51,876 nt of DNA from Cytophagales bacterium (GCA_020627945.1 JAHDFW010000002.1:24219-76094); one strand, 5' to 3'. Shown: positions 34,274-43,802, counted from the first letter of the stretch. Made by a program: numbers and translations. The notes: generated by a model from the sequence alone, not told the origin.

Positions 34274-35095
34274 ATGCATCAATTGTTAAAAATAATAACC
34301 GTTCTGATTTTAATTTCTGTAACATTGGCTGGTTGTACTTTTAAGAACTTATTCTATGATACTAGGTTCGAGAAAATATTAGAACCTAAAGTGCAGGAGG
34401 ACGAAAAAATGTATGAGTTTGAATTGACAAACTCCAAAAAGAAAACGATCCACACAGCGTTTGTCAAAAATCGGTATCAGAAACCTGTTGCAAGTGTGTT
34501 TATCCTCCACGGTGAAAAGGGCTCCGTTGCTTCTTGGCTCAAAACGTCACCTATGTATACAAGTGAAGCTTACAATTTCTACGTTTTGGACTTTCAGGGG
34601 TTTGGTGAATCTGATGGAAGTCCTTCACACAAAAAAAATATAGAAGACGCTCAAATGGCGTTCGAGCATTTTTTAAAATTGGAGGAGGTTCAAGGAACTC
34701 GAATTGTAGTCCATGGCATCTCAACAGGTGGCCATACTGCAATAAATCTAGCAAGTGCAAACCAATCGAAGATCGACGTACTAGTTCTGGAAGAAACTTA
34801 CTCCAGTCCTAAAGAACATGTTAAACTTAACGCTCAGGGAATTCAAAAACCATTTACTTTCCTTGCCAAAGACTATTTACCAGGATCTATTGCCATAAAA
34901 AACGTCACAACTCCTACATTAATCATGGCTAGTAAACAAGATAAGTTCATCCCTTACAGTGCCTCAACAACTCTTTACAATAATAGCGGTGCTGAACAAA
35001 AAGAACTTTGGGACATTGGTGGAGAACATTTGAAAGGTATGTTTATTAAACGCACCATGTATATGGAAAAATTGGCTAAATTGCTGGCCTTATAA
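34274..35095 (+). CDS. Alpha/beta hydrolase lipoprotein
   Basis: A 273-residue protein with a lipobox (SVTLAGC, C21), so it is probably membrane-anchored. The hydrolase core has VFILHGEKGSVASW (oxyanion region), the nucleophile elbow G148-I-S150-T-G152 in VVHGISTGGH, an Asp in MASKQDKFIP and His in GGEHLKG; the catalytic triad is complete. The sequence resembles alpha/beta hydrolases of the serine aminopeptidase/BAAT-like group. Its substrate is not known. It lies after the MORN gene and 34 nt before the DUF819 gene. Confidence 0.84.
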   Translation: MHQLLKIITVLILISVTLAGCTFKNLFYDTRFEKILEPKVQEDEKMYEFELTNSKKKTIHTAFVKNRYQKPVASVFILHGEKGSVASWLKTSPMYTSEAYNFYVLDFQGFGESDGSPSHKKNIEDAQMAFEHFLKLEEVQGTRIVVHGISTGGHTAINLASANQSKIDVLVLEETYSSPKEHVKLNAQGIQKPFTFLAKDYLPGSIAIKNVTTPTLIMASKQDKFIPYSASTTLYNNSGAEQKELWDIGGEHLKGMFIKRTMYMEKLAKLLAL

Positions 35096-35129
35096 CCCAA
35101 TTCTAATTCGACCACTAGGTCACTTTTGT

Positions 35130-36386
35130 ATGGAAAAGGAAGTAGTTGAACCACTTATTGAGAATAACGCCGTTGTTTTTGGACTTTTAGCATTAGCACT
35201 AGGTTTAGTCTTTTATACTTCAAACAGTAAGAATAAAGTATGGCAGGTTTTTTATAAAATCATACCAGCACTTTTGCTTTGCTATATGATACCTGCCCTT
35301 TTTCGTACACTTAACTTCGTTGACAAGGACATGGTTTCACAGCTATGGAAAGTGGCCAAAAACTTTTTCCTTCCAGCAAGTTTGGTCTTGATGACCTTAA
35401 GTACAGATATGAAAGGAATTATCAGACTTGGTCCTAAAGCGTTAGCTATGTTCTTCACTGCTACCATTGGAATTGTTCTGGGTGGACCAATCGCTGTTGC
35501 AATAATGGCGTTGATTAGTCCTGAAACTGTGGGAGGAGCAGATTTTGATGCCGTTTGGAGAGGGTTATCAACCTTAGCGGGTAGTTGGATTGGAGGTGGT
35601 GCAAACCAAACTGCAATGTTGGAAATGTATCAATTCAATCAAGAAAAGTACGCAGGTATGATTCTAGTTGACATTGTGGTTGCCAATATCTGGATGGCAT
35701 TTTTACTGTATGGAGCAGGAAAAACTGAAGCAATTGACCGATGGTTAAAGGCAGATACGTCTGCAATTGACCGTTTAAAAAGCACTATGGAAAATTATCA
35801 GGCTTCGGTACAAAAAGTGGCAACATTACCAGATTTGATATTAATAATTTCGGTTGCCTTTGGCGCAGTTGGTCTAGCTCATCTAGGAGGTGAATATATT
35901 CCAAAGCTAGTTGCAAATAACGAGCTACTTGCCGATACGGTTTTAACTAGCGGATTCTTCTGGATAGTAGTTCTAGCTACAACCGTTGGTCTAGGATTAT
36001 CTTTCACAAAAGCTCGTTCGTTAGAGGGTGCTGGAGCCTCCAAAATTGGAGGTGTTTTCATTTATATTCTAGTAGCTATCATTGGATTGAAAATGGATAT
36101 TCTTCAAATTAAAGAAAACCCTCTATTAATCTTTGTAGGATTGATTTGGATGGCATTCCATGTAGGATTACTCTTTCTTGTAGCTAAAATTATTCGCGCT
36201 CCGTTTTTCTTCTTAGCAGTAGGAAGTAAAGCAAATGTAGGAGGAGCAGCAAGTGCTCCTGTAGTAGCTTCAGCATTTCACCCTAGTTTAGCGCCAGTAG
36301 GAGTTTTACTTGCGGTACTTGGATATGCTCTTGGTACTTACGGAGCTATAATGTGTGCTGAAATGATGAGGTTGGTTGCTCCTTAA
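35130..36386 (+). CDS. DUF819 family membrane protein
   Basis: A 418-residue integral inner-membrane protein with about ten or more hydrophobic segments. Family-typical segments are LSTLAGSWIGGGANQTAMLE, LVDIVVANIWMAFLLYGAGKTEAID, and AVGSKANVGGAASAPVVASAFHPSLAPVGVLLAVLGYALGTYGA. The duplicated GGGANQ/GGAASAP pattern resembles transporters with inverted repeats. A transport role is likely from the topology but the substrate is unknown. It converges with the small lipoprotein gene, with 5 nt between the stops. Confidence 0.88.
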   Translation: MEKEVVEPLIENNAVVFGLLALALGLVFYTSNSKNKVWQVFYKIIPALLLCYMIPALFRTLNFVDKDMVSQLWKVAKNFFLPASLVLMTLSTDMKGIIRLGPKALAMFFTATIGIVLGGPIAVAIMALISPETVGGADFDAVWRGLSTLAGSWIGGGANQTAMLEMYQFNQEKYAGMILVDIVVANIWMAFLLYGAGKTEAIDRWLKADTSAIDRLKSTMENYQASVQKVATLPDLILIISVAFGAVGLAHLGGEYIPKLVANNELLADTVLTSGFFWIVVLATTVGLGLSFTKARSLEGAGASKIGGVFIYILVAIIGLKMDILQIKENPLLIFVGLIWMAFHVGLLFLVAKIIRAPFFFLAVGSKANVGGAASAPVVASAFHPSLAPVGVLLAVLGYALGTYGAIMCAEMMRLVAP

Positions 36387-36391
36387 TACAA

Positions 36392-36829
36392 TTACTCACG
36401 GACTCCCCACGAATCTACCACATCATAAACTGCAGGTCTATAACTTGAATCGGCAAGGAGTACGCTGCTTCCCTGTGCATTGTAAACATCAAATGTAAGT
36501 CGTACGGTACTATCAGTTAATTGACCAACGCCCTCAAAATAATAATCCCCTACTCTTTGGTAGTCAATTTGTAATTTTCTTCCTGCTAAATCTGCCTGCA
36601 CCTCTAAATCAGTATCGTAAAAATTACGAATCACCATTTTATCACGATTACCGTGCTTATCTAATTCAACTTTAAACGATGATTCATTCAATAACGATGA
36701 GTATTCATCAATTTTATAGGTACCCACATACAAATCACGGTCATCAATATCTTCAGACTGAAAATCACATGAGGCAAATACAAAAACAAAACTAGAAAGA
36801 ATGGCGATGGATAAGATTCGATTAATCAT
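36392..36829 (-). CDS. Small lipoprotein of unknown function
   Basis: A 145-residue protein starting MINRILSIAILSSFVFVFASC, where FASC is a plausible lipobox. The start is taken at ATG 36829; the longer frame from 36859 would add a second hydrophobic start. The mature part is beta-rich and acidic: YVGTYKIDEYSSLLNESSFKVELDKHGNRDKMVIRNFYDTD, with a lipocalin-like feel typical of Bacteroidota lipoproteins. It lies 82 nt downstream of porX on the same strand. No function can be assigned. Confidence 0.72.
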   Translation of the reverse strand: MINRILSIAILSSFVFVFASCDFQSEDIDDRDLYVGTYKIDEYSSLLNESSFKVELDKHGNRDKMVIRNFYDTDLEVQADLAGRKLQIDYQRVGDYYFEGVGQLTDSTVRLTFDVYNAQGSSVLLADSSYRPAVYDVVDSWGVRE

Positions 36830-36911
36830 AATTTTTAACATTAAAGTACAATTAATCACTAGGCAAATTTCTTGCCAATTTTCAATATTAATCCAAGACT
36901 ATAAGCACTTC

Positions 36912-38465
36912 CTATCTGTTCGAAAGTGTAATTATCGGCACCAATACTTCCTCTAATGAAACTCCTCCATGTTGGAACGTATCGTTATAGTACTTCACGT
37001 AATGATTGTAATTATTAGGGTATGCGAAAAACGAGTCATTCGTTGTAAATACAAATCGACTCGAAATATTCTGCTTTGGGAGAAACGCTTTATCTGGATC
37101 AGGAATCTCAAACAAATTACCTTTATCGTAATTCAGGTTCTTACCATGCTTATATCTTAAGTTGGTATTTACATTCTTATCCCCTACTATTTTATGTGCT
37201 CGTTTTACCCTTACCGTTCCGTGATCAGTAGAAATTACCACTTTACATTTTTGATCCGCCAAAAACTTCAAAACATCATTGAGTGTAGAATGCTCAAACC
37301 AAGTTTTGGTAAGTGACCGGTATGCAGATTCATCTGCTGCAAGTTCCTTAATCATCTTACTATCGGTTCTTGCGTGTGATAACATATCTACAAAGTTAAA
37401 CACCATCACATTCAGGTCATTAGACAACATTGGTTTTAGATTATTAACCACGGTTTTTCCTTGCTCGTGTGTGACAACTTTGTGATAAGATGTCGAAACA
37501 TTGAGGTTTCTTCTTTTCAATTGTTCATTAAGAAATTCCTCTTCCTTCAAGTTCATTCCTTCCTCGTCATTATCCTCAACCCATAAATACGGGTATTTCT
37601 TCTTCATTTCTGAAGGCATTAGACCAGAGAAAATTGCATTACGAGCATATCCTGTAGCTGTCGGTAAAATTGAGTAATAAAGTTCCTCCTCATCTATTTT
37701 AAAATATTGAGCTACTAAAGGTTCTACCGTTTTCCATTGATCATACCTAAAGTTATCAATCACGATAAAGAATACTGGGTCTTCAGATTTCAAATGAGGC
37801 AACACATATCGCTCCATCAATTTATGACTCATAGTTGGTGCGTATTCCTCTTCTTCATTCAACCATGAGATGTAGTTCTCAGCTATAAATTTAGCAAACT
37901 CACTATTCGCTTCAGACTTTTGCATAGTAAGAATTTCGGACATGCTTTTATTTAGCGTCTTATCTATCTCCAATTCCCAATACACCAATTTTCTATACAT
38001 ATCAGCCCATTCGACCTCATCTAAGTCTTCCTGAAACGCCATTCCAATATTTCGAAATTCTTGTTGGTAACTTAGGTTTGTCTTCTCAGTAACAAACTTA
38101 CGCTGATCAAGAATCTTTTTAACAGACATTAAAATCTGATTGGAATTCAGAGGTTTAATTAAATAATCATCAATTTTAGAACCAATAGCTTCTTCCATTA
38201 TATGCTCCTCTTCGCTTTTGGTAATCATTACCACTGGAGTCGTTGGAGAAAGCTCCTTAATCTGCACCAACGCCTCTAATCCTGTAATTCCAGGCATATT
38301 CTCATCCAGAAACACAATATCAAAATGTCTTTGTTGCATCATTTCAACAGCATCCAAACCACTAACTGCAGTTGTGATCGAATAGCCTTTCTCTTCAAGA
38401 AACAAGATATGCGGCTTCAACAAGTCTATTTCATCGTCTGCCCAAAGTATTTCGTGTTTTTGCAT
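36912..38465 (-). CDS. porX: Type IX secretion regulator PorX (response regulator with PglZ/alkaline phosphatase-like domain)
   Basis: A 517-residue protein. Residues 1-120 are a receiver domain with D10/D11 and phospho-acceptor D54 (IVFLDENMPG). A helical linker follows, then a PglZ/alkaline-phosphatase-type domain: IDNFRYDQW, LPTATGYARNAIFSGLMP with the catalytic Thr, NFVDMLSHAR, STDHGTVRVK and FQHGGVSLEEVLVPIITL. The metal ligands expected for the phosphatase fold (D, T, D, H, D, H, H) are all present. PorX acts with the PorY kinase and SigP in P. gingivalis to control T9SS genes and also contacts PorL. PorY is not in the window. Confidence 0.93.
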   Translation of the reverse strand: MQKHEILWADDEIDLLKPHILFLEEKGYSITTAVSGLDAVEMMQQRHFDIVFLDENMPGITGLEALVQIKELSPTTPVVMITKSEEEHIMEEAIGSKIDDYLIKPLNSNQILMSVKKILDQRKFVTEKTNLSYQQEFRNIGMAFQEDLDEVEWADMYRKLVYWELEIDKTLNKSMSEILTMQKSEANSEFAKFIAENYISWLNEEEEYAPTMSHKLMERYVLPHLKSEDPVFFIVIDNFRYDQWKTVEPLVAQYFKIDEEELYYSILPTATGYARNAIFSGLMPSEMKKKYPYLWVEDNDEEGMNLKEEEFLNEQLKRRNLNVSTSYHKVVTHEQGKTVVNNLKPMLSNDLNVMVFNFVDMLSHARTDSKMIKELAADESAYRSLTKTWFEHSTLNDVLKFLADQKCKVVISTDHGTVRVKRAHKIVGDKNVNTNLRYKHGKNLNYDKGNLFEIPDPDKAFLPKQNISSRFVFTTNDSFFAYPNNYNHYVKYYNDTFQHGGVSLEEVLVPIITLSNR

Positions 38466-38625
38466 TTAAATAATTAGTGTAATTGGGTTAAAGAAACTCC
38501 CATTTTAAGGAATCGCAATTTTGTTAAAATAATTCAATTAACGCGTACTAATTCTATTTATTGTAAGCATTCTTATGCATCCACTAATAAAAGCTTACTA
38601 TCTTAAAAGACATGGTAAAATATTA

Positions 38626-38633
38626 TATCTTTG
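38626..38633 (+). promoter_or_regulatory. -7 box of the HD phosphohydrolase-lpx transcript
   Basis: TATCTTTG is an exact TAnnTTTG match, 36 nt before the TTG start codon. No TTG at -33 is seen. Confidence 0.55.
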
Positions 38634-38669
38634 CGGCTAATTTAAAGTTCGATAAGGAAGATACCAGCA

Positions 38670-39914
38670 TTGAAAAAAAGTAAAATCATTAATGATCCTG
38701 TTTATGGATTTATAACCTTTCCTTCTGAACTGGTATTTAAAATCATAGACCACCCTTATTATCAACGACTACGGCGAATTAAGCAACTGGGGCTTACGGA
38801 TTTAGTATATCCTGGAGCTAATCATACCCGATTTCATCATGCTATTGGAGCCACTCACCTTATGAGTATTGCTCTTAATACGCTTCGCGAAAAAGGTCAT
38901 CCAATTTCCGATGAAGAATATGAAGCTTCGCTTGCCGCTATTTTACTTCATGATATAGGACACGGACCTTTCTCACATGCATTAGAATTTGGTTTACTCA
39001 CTAATGTAACTCACGAAGACATTTCATTAATCATAATGAATAGACTCAACGAAGAGTTTGGTGGAGCATTAGATTTGACAATTAAAATTTTCTCCGACAC
39101 CTATCAGAGGAAATTCTTTCATCAACTAGTTTCTGGACAACTTGACGTAGATCGACTAGACTATTTGAACCGTGATAGTTATTTCACTGGAGTAACAGAA
39201 GGGCAAGTAAGTTTTGACCGAATACTTAAGATGCTTACACTAGTAGACGATAAACTTGTAGTTGAAGAAAAAGGAGTTTATAGTATTGAAAACTTCCTTA
39301 ATGCTCGTAGACTTATGTATTGGCAAGTCTATCTTCACAAAACAGTGATAAGTGCCGAATTCATGCTCCTTCGTTGCATCCAACGAATGAAAGAACTTTA
39401 CCAAACAGGATATGATATCTACGTTCCTGAATTTTTAGAGATTTTTCTTAAGCAGGACATCAATAAAAACAGATTTGAAAACGAACGAGAACTTCTAGAT
39501 TCGTTTATCAAACTTGATGATAATGACATCTGGAGCGCAATGAAAACTTGGAAGCACTCTTCTGATACCGCGCTGGCCACCTTAAGCGAAGGCATTATGG
39601 ATCGGAAACTTTTCAAAATTGAAGTTACGAATAGCCAACTTTCCAAAACTCGATTAAAAGAAATCAGATCTCAGGTTAAGGAAGAGTTTGGAGCAAATCA
39701 GAATGAATTAGATTATCTGGTAATCAAAAGCTCATTATCTAACAACGCTTACTTACCAAAAGAAAACAATATCAACATTCTCAAAAAGAATGGAAAAGTG
39801 GTGGATGTTGCTACGGCAACTGATTTACCTAATATTACAGCTATGACCAAAACGGTAACAAAAAGTTTTGTTTGTTACCCTCGCAAAGGTCAGTTCAACA
39901 TGAAAAACAATTAG
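38670..39914 (+). CDS. HD domain phosphohydrolase, TTG start
   Basis: A 414-residue member of the HD superfamily resembling dNTP triphosphohydrolases/SAMHD1-like proteins. Metal-binding residues are in TRFHHAIGATHLM (H), LLHDIGHGPFSHALE (HD plus H) and QLDVDRLDYLNRDSYFTG (D). The start is TTG at 38670; no upstream ATG is in frame and TAAGGAAG at about 10 nt upstream looks like a ribosome binding site. It precedes lpxD by 6 nt, an arrangement common in Bacteroidota, so the three lpx genes probably share its promoter. Whether it hydrolyses dNTPs is inferred. Confidence 0.88.
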   Translation: MKKSKIINDPVYGFITFPSELVFKIIDHPYYQRLRRIKQLGLTDLVYPGANHTRFHHAIGATHLMSIALNTLREKGHPISDEEYEASLAAILLHDIGHGPFSHALEFGLLTNVTHEDISLIIMNRLNEEFGGALDLTIKIFSDTYQRKFFHQLVSGQLDVDRLDYLNRDSYFTGVTEGQVSFDRILKMLTLVDDKLVVEEKGVYSIENFLNARRLMYWQVYLHKTVISAEFMLLRCIQRMKELYQTGYDIYVPEFLEIFLKQDINKNRFENERELLDSFIKLDDNDIWSAMKTWKHSSDTALATLSEGIMDRKLFKIEVTNSQLSKTRLKEIRSQVKEEFGANQNELDYLVIKSSLSNNAYLPKENNINILKKNGKVVDVATATDLPNITAMTKTVTKSFVCYPRKGQFNMKNN

Positions 39915-39920
39915 TCTAAC

Positions 39921-40964
39921 ATGGAGTTTCCTATCAAACAAATAGCCGAAATGCTGCAGGGTACCATAGAAGGTAACTCAGAAGGAAATGTAAATAACAT
40001 TGGCAAAATAGAGTCCGCTATAGCTGGCGACTTATGCTTCCTTTCTAATCCTAAGTACGAAAAATACGTTTACGAAAGTGAAGCTACTGCAATTATTGTC
40101 AGTAATGAGTTTGAACCAAAGCAAGATATTAAAGCAACTTTGATTCGAGTAGAAGATCCGTATTTGGCTTTCTCAAGTATTCTAAAGTTCTACGAACAAC
40201 TTACTAAAGTAGCAAAAACTGGCATCGAACAACCTTCGTTTCAAGGTAATGATAGTAGTTGGGGAGAAGATGTTTATTTAGGAGCTTTTTCTTATGTTGG
40301 GGCAAATTGTAAGATTGGCAACAACGTGCAAATTTACCCACATGCCTATATTGGTGATCATTGTGAAATTGGTGACAACAGTGTGATTTATGCTGGTGCC
40401 AAAATTTATGAAAAGTGTGTTTTGGGTAAACACTGTGTTTTGCAAGCTGGAGCCGTTGTAGGAAGTCATGGTTTTGGATTTGCTCCTCAAGAAGATGGGA
40501 GTTTTCAAGCTGTTCCACAATTAGGAAATGTTATGCTTGAAGATTTTGTTGAGGTAGGTGCCAACACTACAATAGATTGTGCAACAATGGGATCTACTTT
40601 AATTAAAAAAGGCACTAAAATCGATAACCTTGTTCAAATTGCCCATAATGTTGAAATTGGGGAGAATACTGGAATAGCCGCTCAATCTGGAATTTCTGGT
40701 TCTTCAAAAATTGGAGACAAATGTATAATAGCTGGTCAAGTCGGAATCGTGGGACATATTTCCATCGCTAATGGTACTACAGTTGGTGCCCAATCTGGAG
40801 TTAGTAAGTCCATTAAACAAGAAGGAAGTTTTATTCAAGGATCACCAGCATTTGGGTATAAAGACAATCTTAAATCACAAATCATATTCCGTAAACTGCC
40901 GGAATTGAATAAACAAATACAAGAACTTAGAGAAAAAATCTTAAATTTGCCAGCCGCTGAATAA
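39921..40964 (+). CDS. lpxD: UDP-3-O-acylglucosamine N-acyltransferase LpxD
   Basis: Third step of lipid A synthesis: N-acylation of UDP-3-O-acyl-glucosamine. The 347-residue protein has an N-terminal uridine-binding domain ([24 protein letters not shown]) followed by left-handed beta-helix hexapeptide repeats ([31 protein letters not shown]), the catalytic-His region [27 protein letters not shown], and a C-terminal helix ([18 protein letters not shown]). It stands directly before lpxC-fabZ with 9 nt to the ATG. Confidence 0.96.
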   Translation: MEFPIKQIAEMLQGTIEGNSEGNVNNIGKIESAIAGDLCFLSNPKYEKYVYESEATAIIVSNEFEPKQDIKATLIRVEDPYLAFSSILKFYEQLTKVAKTGIEQPSFQGNDSSWGEDVYLGAFSYVGANCKIGNNVQIYPHAYIGDHCEIGDNSVIYAGAKIYEKCVLGKHCVLQAGAVVGSHGFGFAPQEDGSFQAVPQLGNVMLEDFVEVGANTTIDCATMGSTLIKKGTKIDNLVQIAHNVEIGENTGIAAQSGISGSSKIGDKCIIAGQVGIVGHISIANGTTVGAQSGVSKSIKQEGSFIQGSPAFGYKDNLKSQIIFRKLPELNKQIQELREKILNLPAAE

Positions 40965-40973
40965 TTGGTAGTT

Positions 40974-42365
40974 ATGATAGAAAAACAACACACAATAACA
41001 GAAGAGGTATCTCTTGAAGGGATCGGTTTACACACTGGGGAGAGTTCAACTCTTACTTTCAAACCTGCTCCTGTTGATCATGGTATAAAGTTCAAAAGAA
41101 CTGATTTAGATGAACAACCAACTATTGATGCATTAGTCGACTATGTTGTTGATGTTAGTAGAGGTACTACTCTAGAGCAAAACGGAGCTCGTGTATATAC
41201 CGTAGAGCATGTTCTAGCAGCTGTAGTTGCTTCAAGAATCGACAATATTATTATTGAGCTTACTGGCCCTGAACCTCCAATCATGGACGGTTCTTCTATC
41301 GAATTCATGAATACACTTGAATCTGTGGGAACCACTGAGCAAGATGGTATTCGCGAATACTTTGAAATTCCTGAAGGGATTTTCTATAAGGACGAAGAAA
41401 AAAATGTTGAATTAGCTGCATTGCCTTTAAATGACTACCGTATCACTGCGATGGTAGACTACAACTCACCAGTTCTTGGAAGCCAACATGCCACTTTAAA
41501 TTCATTGGATGATTTCAAAGAACATTTTGCAAACTGTAGAACTTTTTGTTTTCTGCACGAGTTAGAAGCTCTTTACAAACAAGACTTAATCAAAGGAGGT
41601 AATTTAGACAACGCTATTGTTGTTGTAGACCGAATTGTTGATGATAGCGAACTCACGCATTTATCTGAATTATTAGGTAAACCTAAAGTTCAGGTTCAAA
41701 AAGAAGGGATTCTTAATAACGTTGAGCTAAGACACACTAATGAGCCTGCAAGACACAAGTTACTTGATATCGTTGGAGATTTAGCTTTGGTAGGAAGACC
41801 GTTAAAAGCTCAAATTCTTGCAGCTCGACCAGGTCATGCCTCCAATGTTGAATTCGCTAGAATGTTGCGTAAGGCATGGTTGGCACATAGAAAAAAGAAT
41901 CAAATTAGTTTTGATCCAGCTATGCCTGCTGTGTTGGATATTAATAAAATCACGAAAACATTACCACATAGATACCCTTTTCAATTAGTTGACAAGATCA
42001 TACACATCGATCAAACTACAGTTGTAGGTGTAAAGAATGTGACAATGAATGAACCGTTCTTCCAAGGTCACTTCCCTGGAAACCCAGTAATGCCAGGTGT
42101 ATTGCAGGTAGAAGCAATGGCACAAACAGGAGGCTTATTAGTCTTGAACACAGTTCCAGATCCTGAAAACTACTGGACATATTTCCTCGGAATAGATAAG
42201 TGTCGTTTCAAGAAAATGGTTTTACCTGGGGACACGATAATCTTTGTTAGTAAATTAATTTCTCCAATTAAGCGTGGTATAGCGAAAATGTCAGGTAAGG
42301 CTTACGTTAATGGAAAGCTAGTAATGGAGGGAGAATTATCAGCTAGCATAGTTAAAAAATCATAA
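40974..42365 (+). CDS. lpxC/fabZ: Bifunctional LpxC deacetylase/FabZ dehydratase
   Basis: A 463-residue fusion. Residues ~1-305 are LpxC, the zinc-dependent UDP-3-O-acyl-GlcNAc deacetylase (EEVSLEGIGLHTGE, TVEHVLAAV, RHKLLDIVGDLALVG, with His/Asp metal ligands). Residues ~315-463 are the hotdog-fold FabZ (LPHRYPFQLVDKI and HFPGNPVMPGVLQVEAMAQTGG with catalytic His and Glu). The same fusion occurs across Bacteroidota. The start is set at ATG 40974 rather than the TTG at 40965. It links lipid A and fatty-acid supply. Confidence 0.96.
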   Translation: MIEKQHTITEEVSLEGIGLHTGESSTLTFKPAPVDHGIKFKRTDLDEQPTIDALVDYVVDVSRGTTLEQNGARVYTVEHVLAAVVASRIDNIIIELTGPEPPIMDGSSIEFMNTLESVGTTEQDGIREYFEIPEGIFYKDEEKNVELAALPLNDYRITAMVDYNSPVLGSQHATLNSLDDFKEHFANCRTFCFLHELEALYKQDLIKGGNLDNAIVVVDRIVDDSELTHLSELLGKPKVQVQKEGILNNVELRHTNEPARHKLLDIVGDLALVGRPLKAQILAARPGHASNVEFARMLRKAWLAHRKKNQISFDPAMPAVLDINKITKTLPHRYPFQLVDKIIHIDQTTVVGVKNVTMNEPFFQGHFPGNPVMPGVLQVEAMAQTGGLLVLNTVPDPENYWTYFLGIDKCRFKKMVLPGDTIIFVSKLISPIKRGIAKMSGKAYVNGKLVMEGELSASIVKKS

Positions 42366-42443
42366 ACTTCAACCTTTTAGGCTTTTTAATCGTCAGAGAA
42401 GTGAGAGCTTAAAAAAAACTTTACGCATCAAACAACTCGAGTT

Positions 42444-43223
42444 ATGAATCAACCACTTGCATACGTACACCCTCAAGCAAAAATTGCACAAAATGTAGTA
42501 ATAGAACCCTTTACTACTATTGCAAAAAATGTAATCATCGAAGAAGGTACCTGGATTGGTTCTAATGTTACTATACTTGAAGGTGCCCGTATTGGTAAAA
42601 ATTGTAAAATTTTCCCTGGTGCTGTAATATCTTCAACTCCTCAAGATCTAAAATTTGAAGGTGAAGAGACAACGGCAGAAATTGGAGATAATACTATTAT
42701 TCGAGAATGTGCTACAGTGAGTAGAGGTACAAAAGACCGTTATACTACTAAAATTGGAAAGAATTGTTTGATCATGTCATACGTACACATTGGTCACGAT
42801 TGTATTTTAGGAGATCACGTTATTTGTGTTAATGCTGTACAGCTAGCAGGGCATATCGAAATTGGAGATCATGCTATTATTGGTGGAACAAGTGCAGTGC
42901 ATCAGTTTGTGAAAATTGGAGCGCACACAATGATTTCAGGTGGGTCTCTTGTACGTAAAGATGTTCCTCCCTTCACCAAGGCAGGTCGTGATCCTTTGAG
43001 CTATATCGGAATCAATTCAATTGGTCTTCGCAGAAGAGGGTATACTTCTGAAAAAATTAATGAGATTCAGGATATCTATCGAATTCTTTATTTACGTGGA
43101 TTGAATAACAGCAAGGCTGTAGATAAAATTGAAATTGAGATGAACCCAACTGACGAACGGGATATTATCTTAGATTTCTTGCGCAGGTCAAATCGTGGAA
43201 TAATGAGAGGGTATATCAAATAA
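42444..43223 (+). CDS. lpxA: UDP-N-acetylglucosamine acyltransferase LpxA
   Basis: First step of lipid A synthesis. The 259-residue protein is a left-handed beta-helix: YVHPQAKIAQNVVIEPFTTIAKNVIIEEGTWIGSN, with catalytic His in MSYVHIGHDCILGDHVI, the GGTSAVHQFVKIG loop and a C-terminal helical domain (YIGINSIGLRRRGYTSEKINEI...NRGIMRGYIK). It completes lpxD-lpxC/fabZ-lpxA. No terminator is seen directly after it; a gap of about 600 nt follows. Confidence 0.96.
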   Translation: MNQPLAYVHPQAKIAQNVVIEPFTTIAKNVIIEEGTWIGSNVTILEGARIGKNCKIFPGAVISSTPQDLKFEGEETTAEIGDNTIIRECATVSRGTKDRYTTKIGKNCLIMSYVHIGHDCILGDHVICVNAVQLAGHIEIGDHAIIGGTSAVHQFVKIGAHTMISGGSLVRKDVPPFTKAGRDPLSYIGINSIGLRRRGYTSEKINEIQDIYRILYLRGLNNSKAVDKIEIEMNPTDERDIILDFLRRSNRGIMRGYIK

Positions 43224-43233
43224 GTCCCTTTAC

Positions 43234-43482
43234 TCATTTAAGAACATAATTCAACACTAGTATTATTCCAATAATGAGGCTAAAATCCTCAATACTTTTA
43301 ATTACTCTGGTCTTTATTATTTCCGGTGTATAAGGAAAGTTTCTCTCGTAAATCTTATCACTTCTAGAGCGCCTGACCTTTTCTTTCTTAGTTAAAACTA
43401 CCTTTCTAAGTTCATCAAAACTTGTTTCTAAGTGTATCTTTGGAATCGGTCTGCTAGAAATAAATGAGCCATTATGCGATCT
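43234..43482 (-). pseudogene. Gene remnant without start codon
   Basis: On the minus strand 82 codons are open between TAA (43485-43483) and TGA (43236-43234), with protein-like content: RPIPKIHLETSFDELRKV, KVRRSRSDKIYERNFPYTPE, IIKTRVIKSIEDF and a final hydrophobic helix SLIIGIILVLNYVLK. No ATG, GTG or TTG start lies in the first half. I do not recognise the family. It looks like the C-terminal end of a decayed gene whose 5' part is lost; a chance open frame is also possible. Confidence 0.4.
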
Positions 43483-43599
43483 TTAACTCGCTACAATTTT
43501 GAAAAACACACTATTCTTTAAACTACTGTGGATCGATCCGAATATCTGGGGAATTCATTTCTTACATAATTTAATTGCAAATAAGAAAATTGAAATCTA

Positions 43600-43647
43600 A
43601 AATCTGAAAACGACCCTAATAATCATTAGAATGTGCTTTTCAGATTT
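43600..43647. repeat. Imperfect long inverted repeat in the lpxA-desaturase gap
   Basis: AAATCTGAAAA (43600-43610) and TTTTCAGATTT (43637-43647) are perfect 11-bp arms. A second inner pair CTAAT/ATTAG lies between them. No T-run follows. The rest of the gap (43486-43779) shows no coding frame I can support. Confidence 0.5.
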
Positions 43648-43779
43648 CCAATTTTTGAATTTCGCATTTTTGGAGTTTCAGCTCTAATAAATAAAAAAGC
43701 ATATAAATATTATTTCACCACGTTTTCCGCTTGATCCACTACTACAACATCCCCATGTTGACTTTTTTCCAAAGAAAAA

Positions 43780-43802
43780 GCCCTGACATTTAACGTCAGG
43801 GC
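43780..43802 (-). terminator. Intrinsic terminator after the desaturase gene
   Basis: GCCCTGAC (43780-43787) and GTCAGGGC (43795-43802) make a perfect 8-bp GC-rich stem. On the minus strand TTTTTCTTT follows. It lies 31 nt past the desaturase stop. Confidence 0.88.

Noticed and set aside
35121-35128. CACTTTTG as a promoter of the DUF819 gene
   Set aside because: It lies 1 nt before the start codon, so transcription would begin inside the gene, and no TTG at -33 fits.
36880-36960. A +1 frame running past the porX stop that reads like the end of a beta-barrel protein (GSAYSLGLILKIGKKFA)
   Set aside because: PorX family proteins end normally at the called stop, the alternative frame is short, and no upstream part of such a protein exists.
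40204-40520. Minus-strand frames rich in His and Gln
   Set aside because: They are antisense readings of the hexapeptide repeats of lpxD.
42444-43223. Repeated isoleucine-glycine patterns in lpxA and lpxD as DNA repeats
   Set aside because: They are the protein-level hexapeptide repeats of the beta-helix acyltransferases, not DNA repeats.
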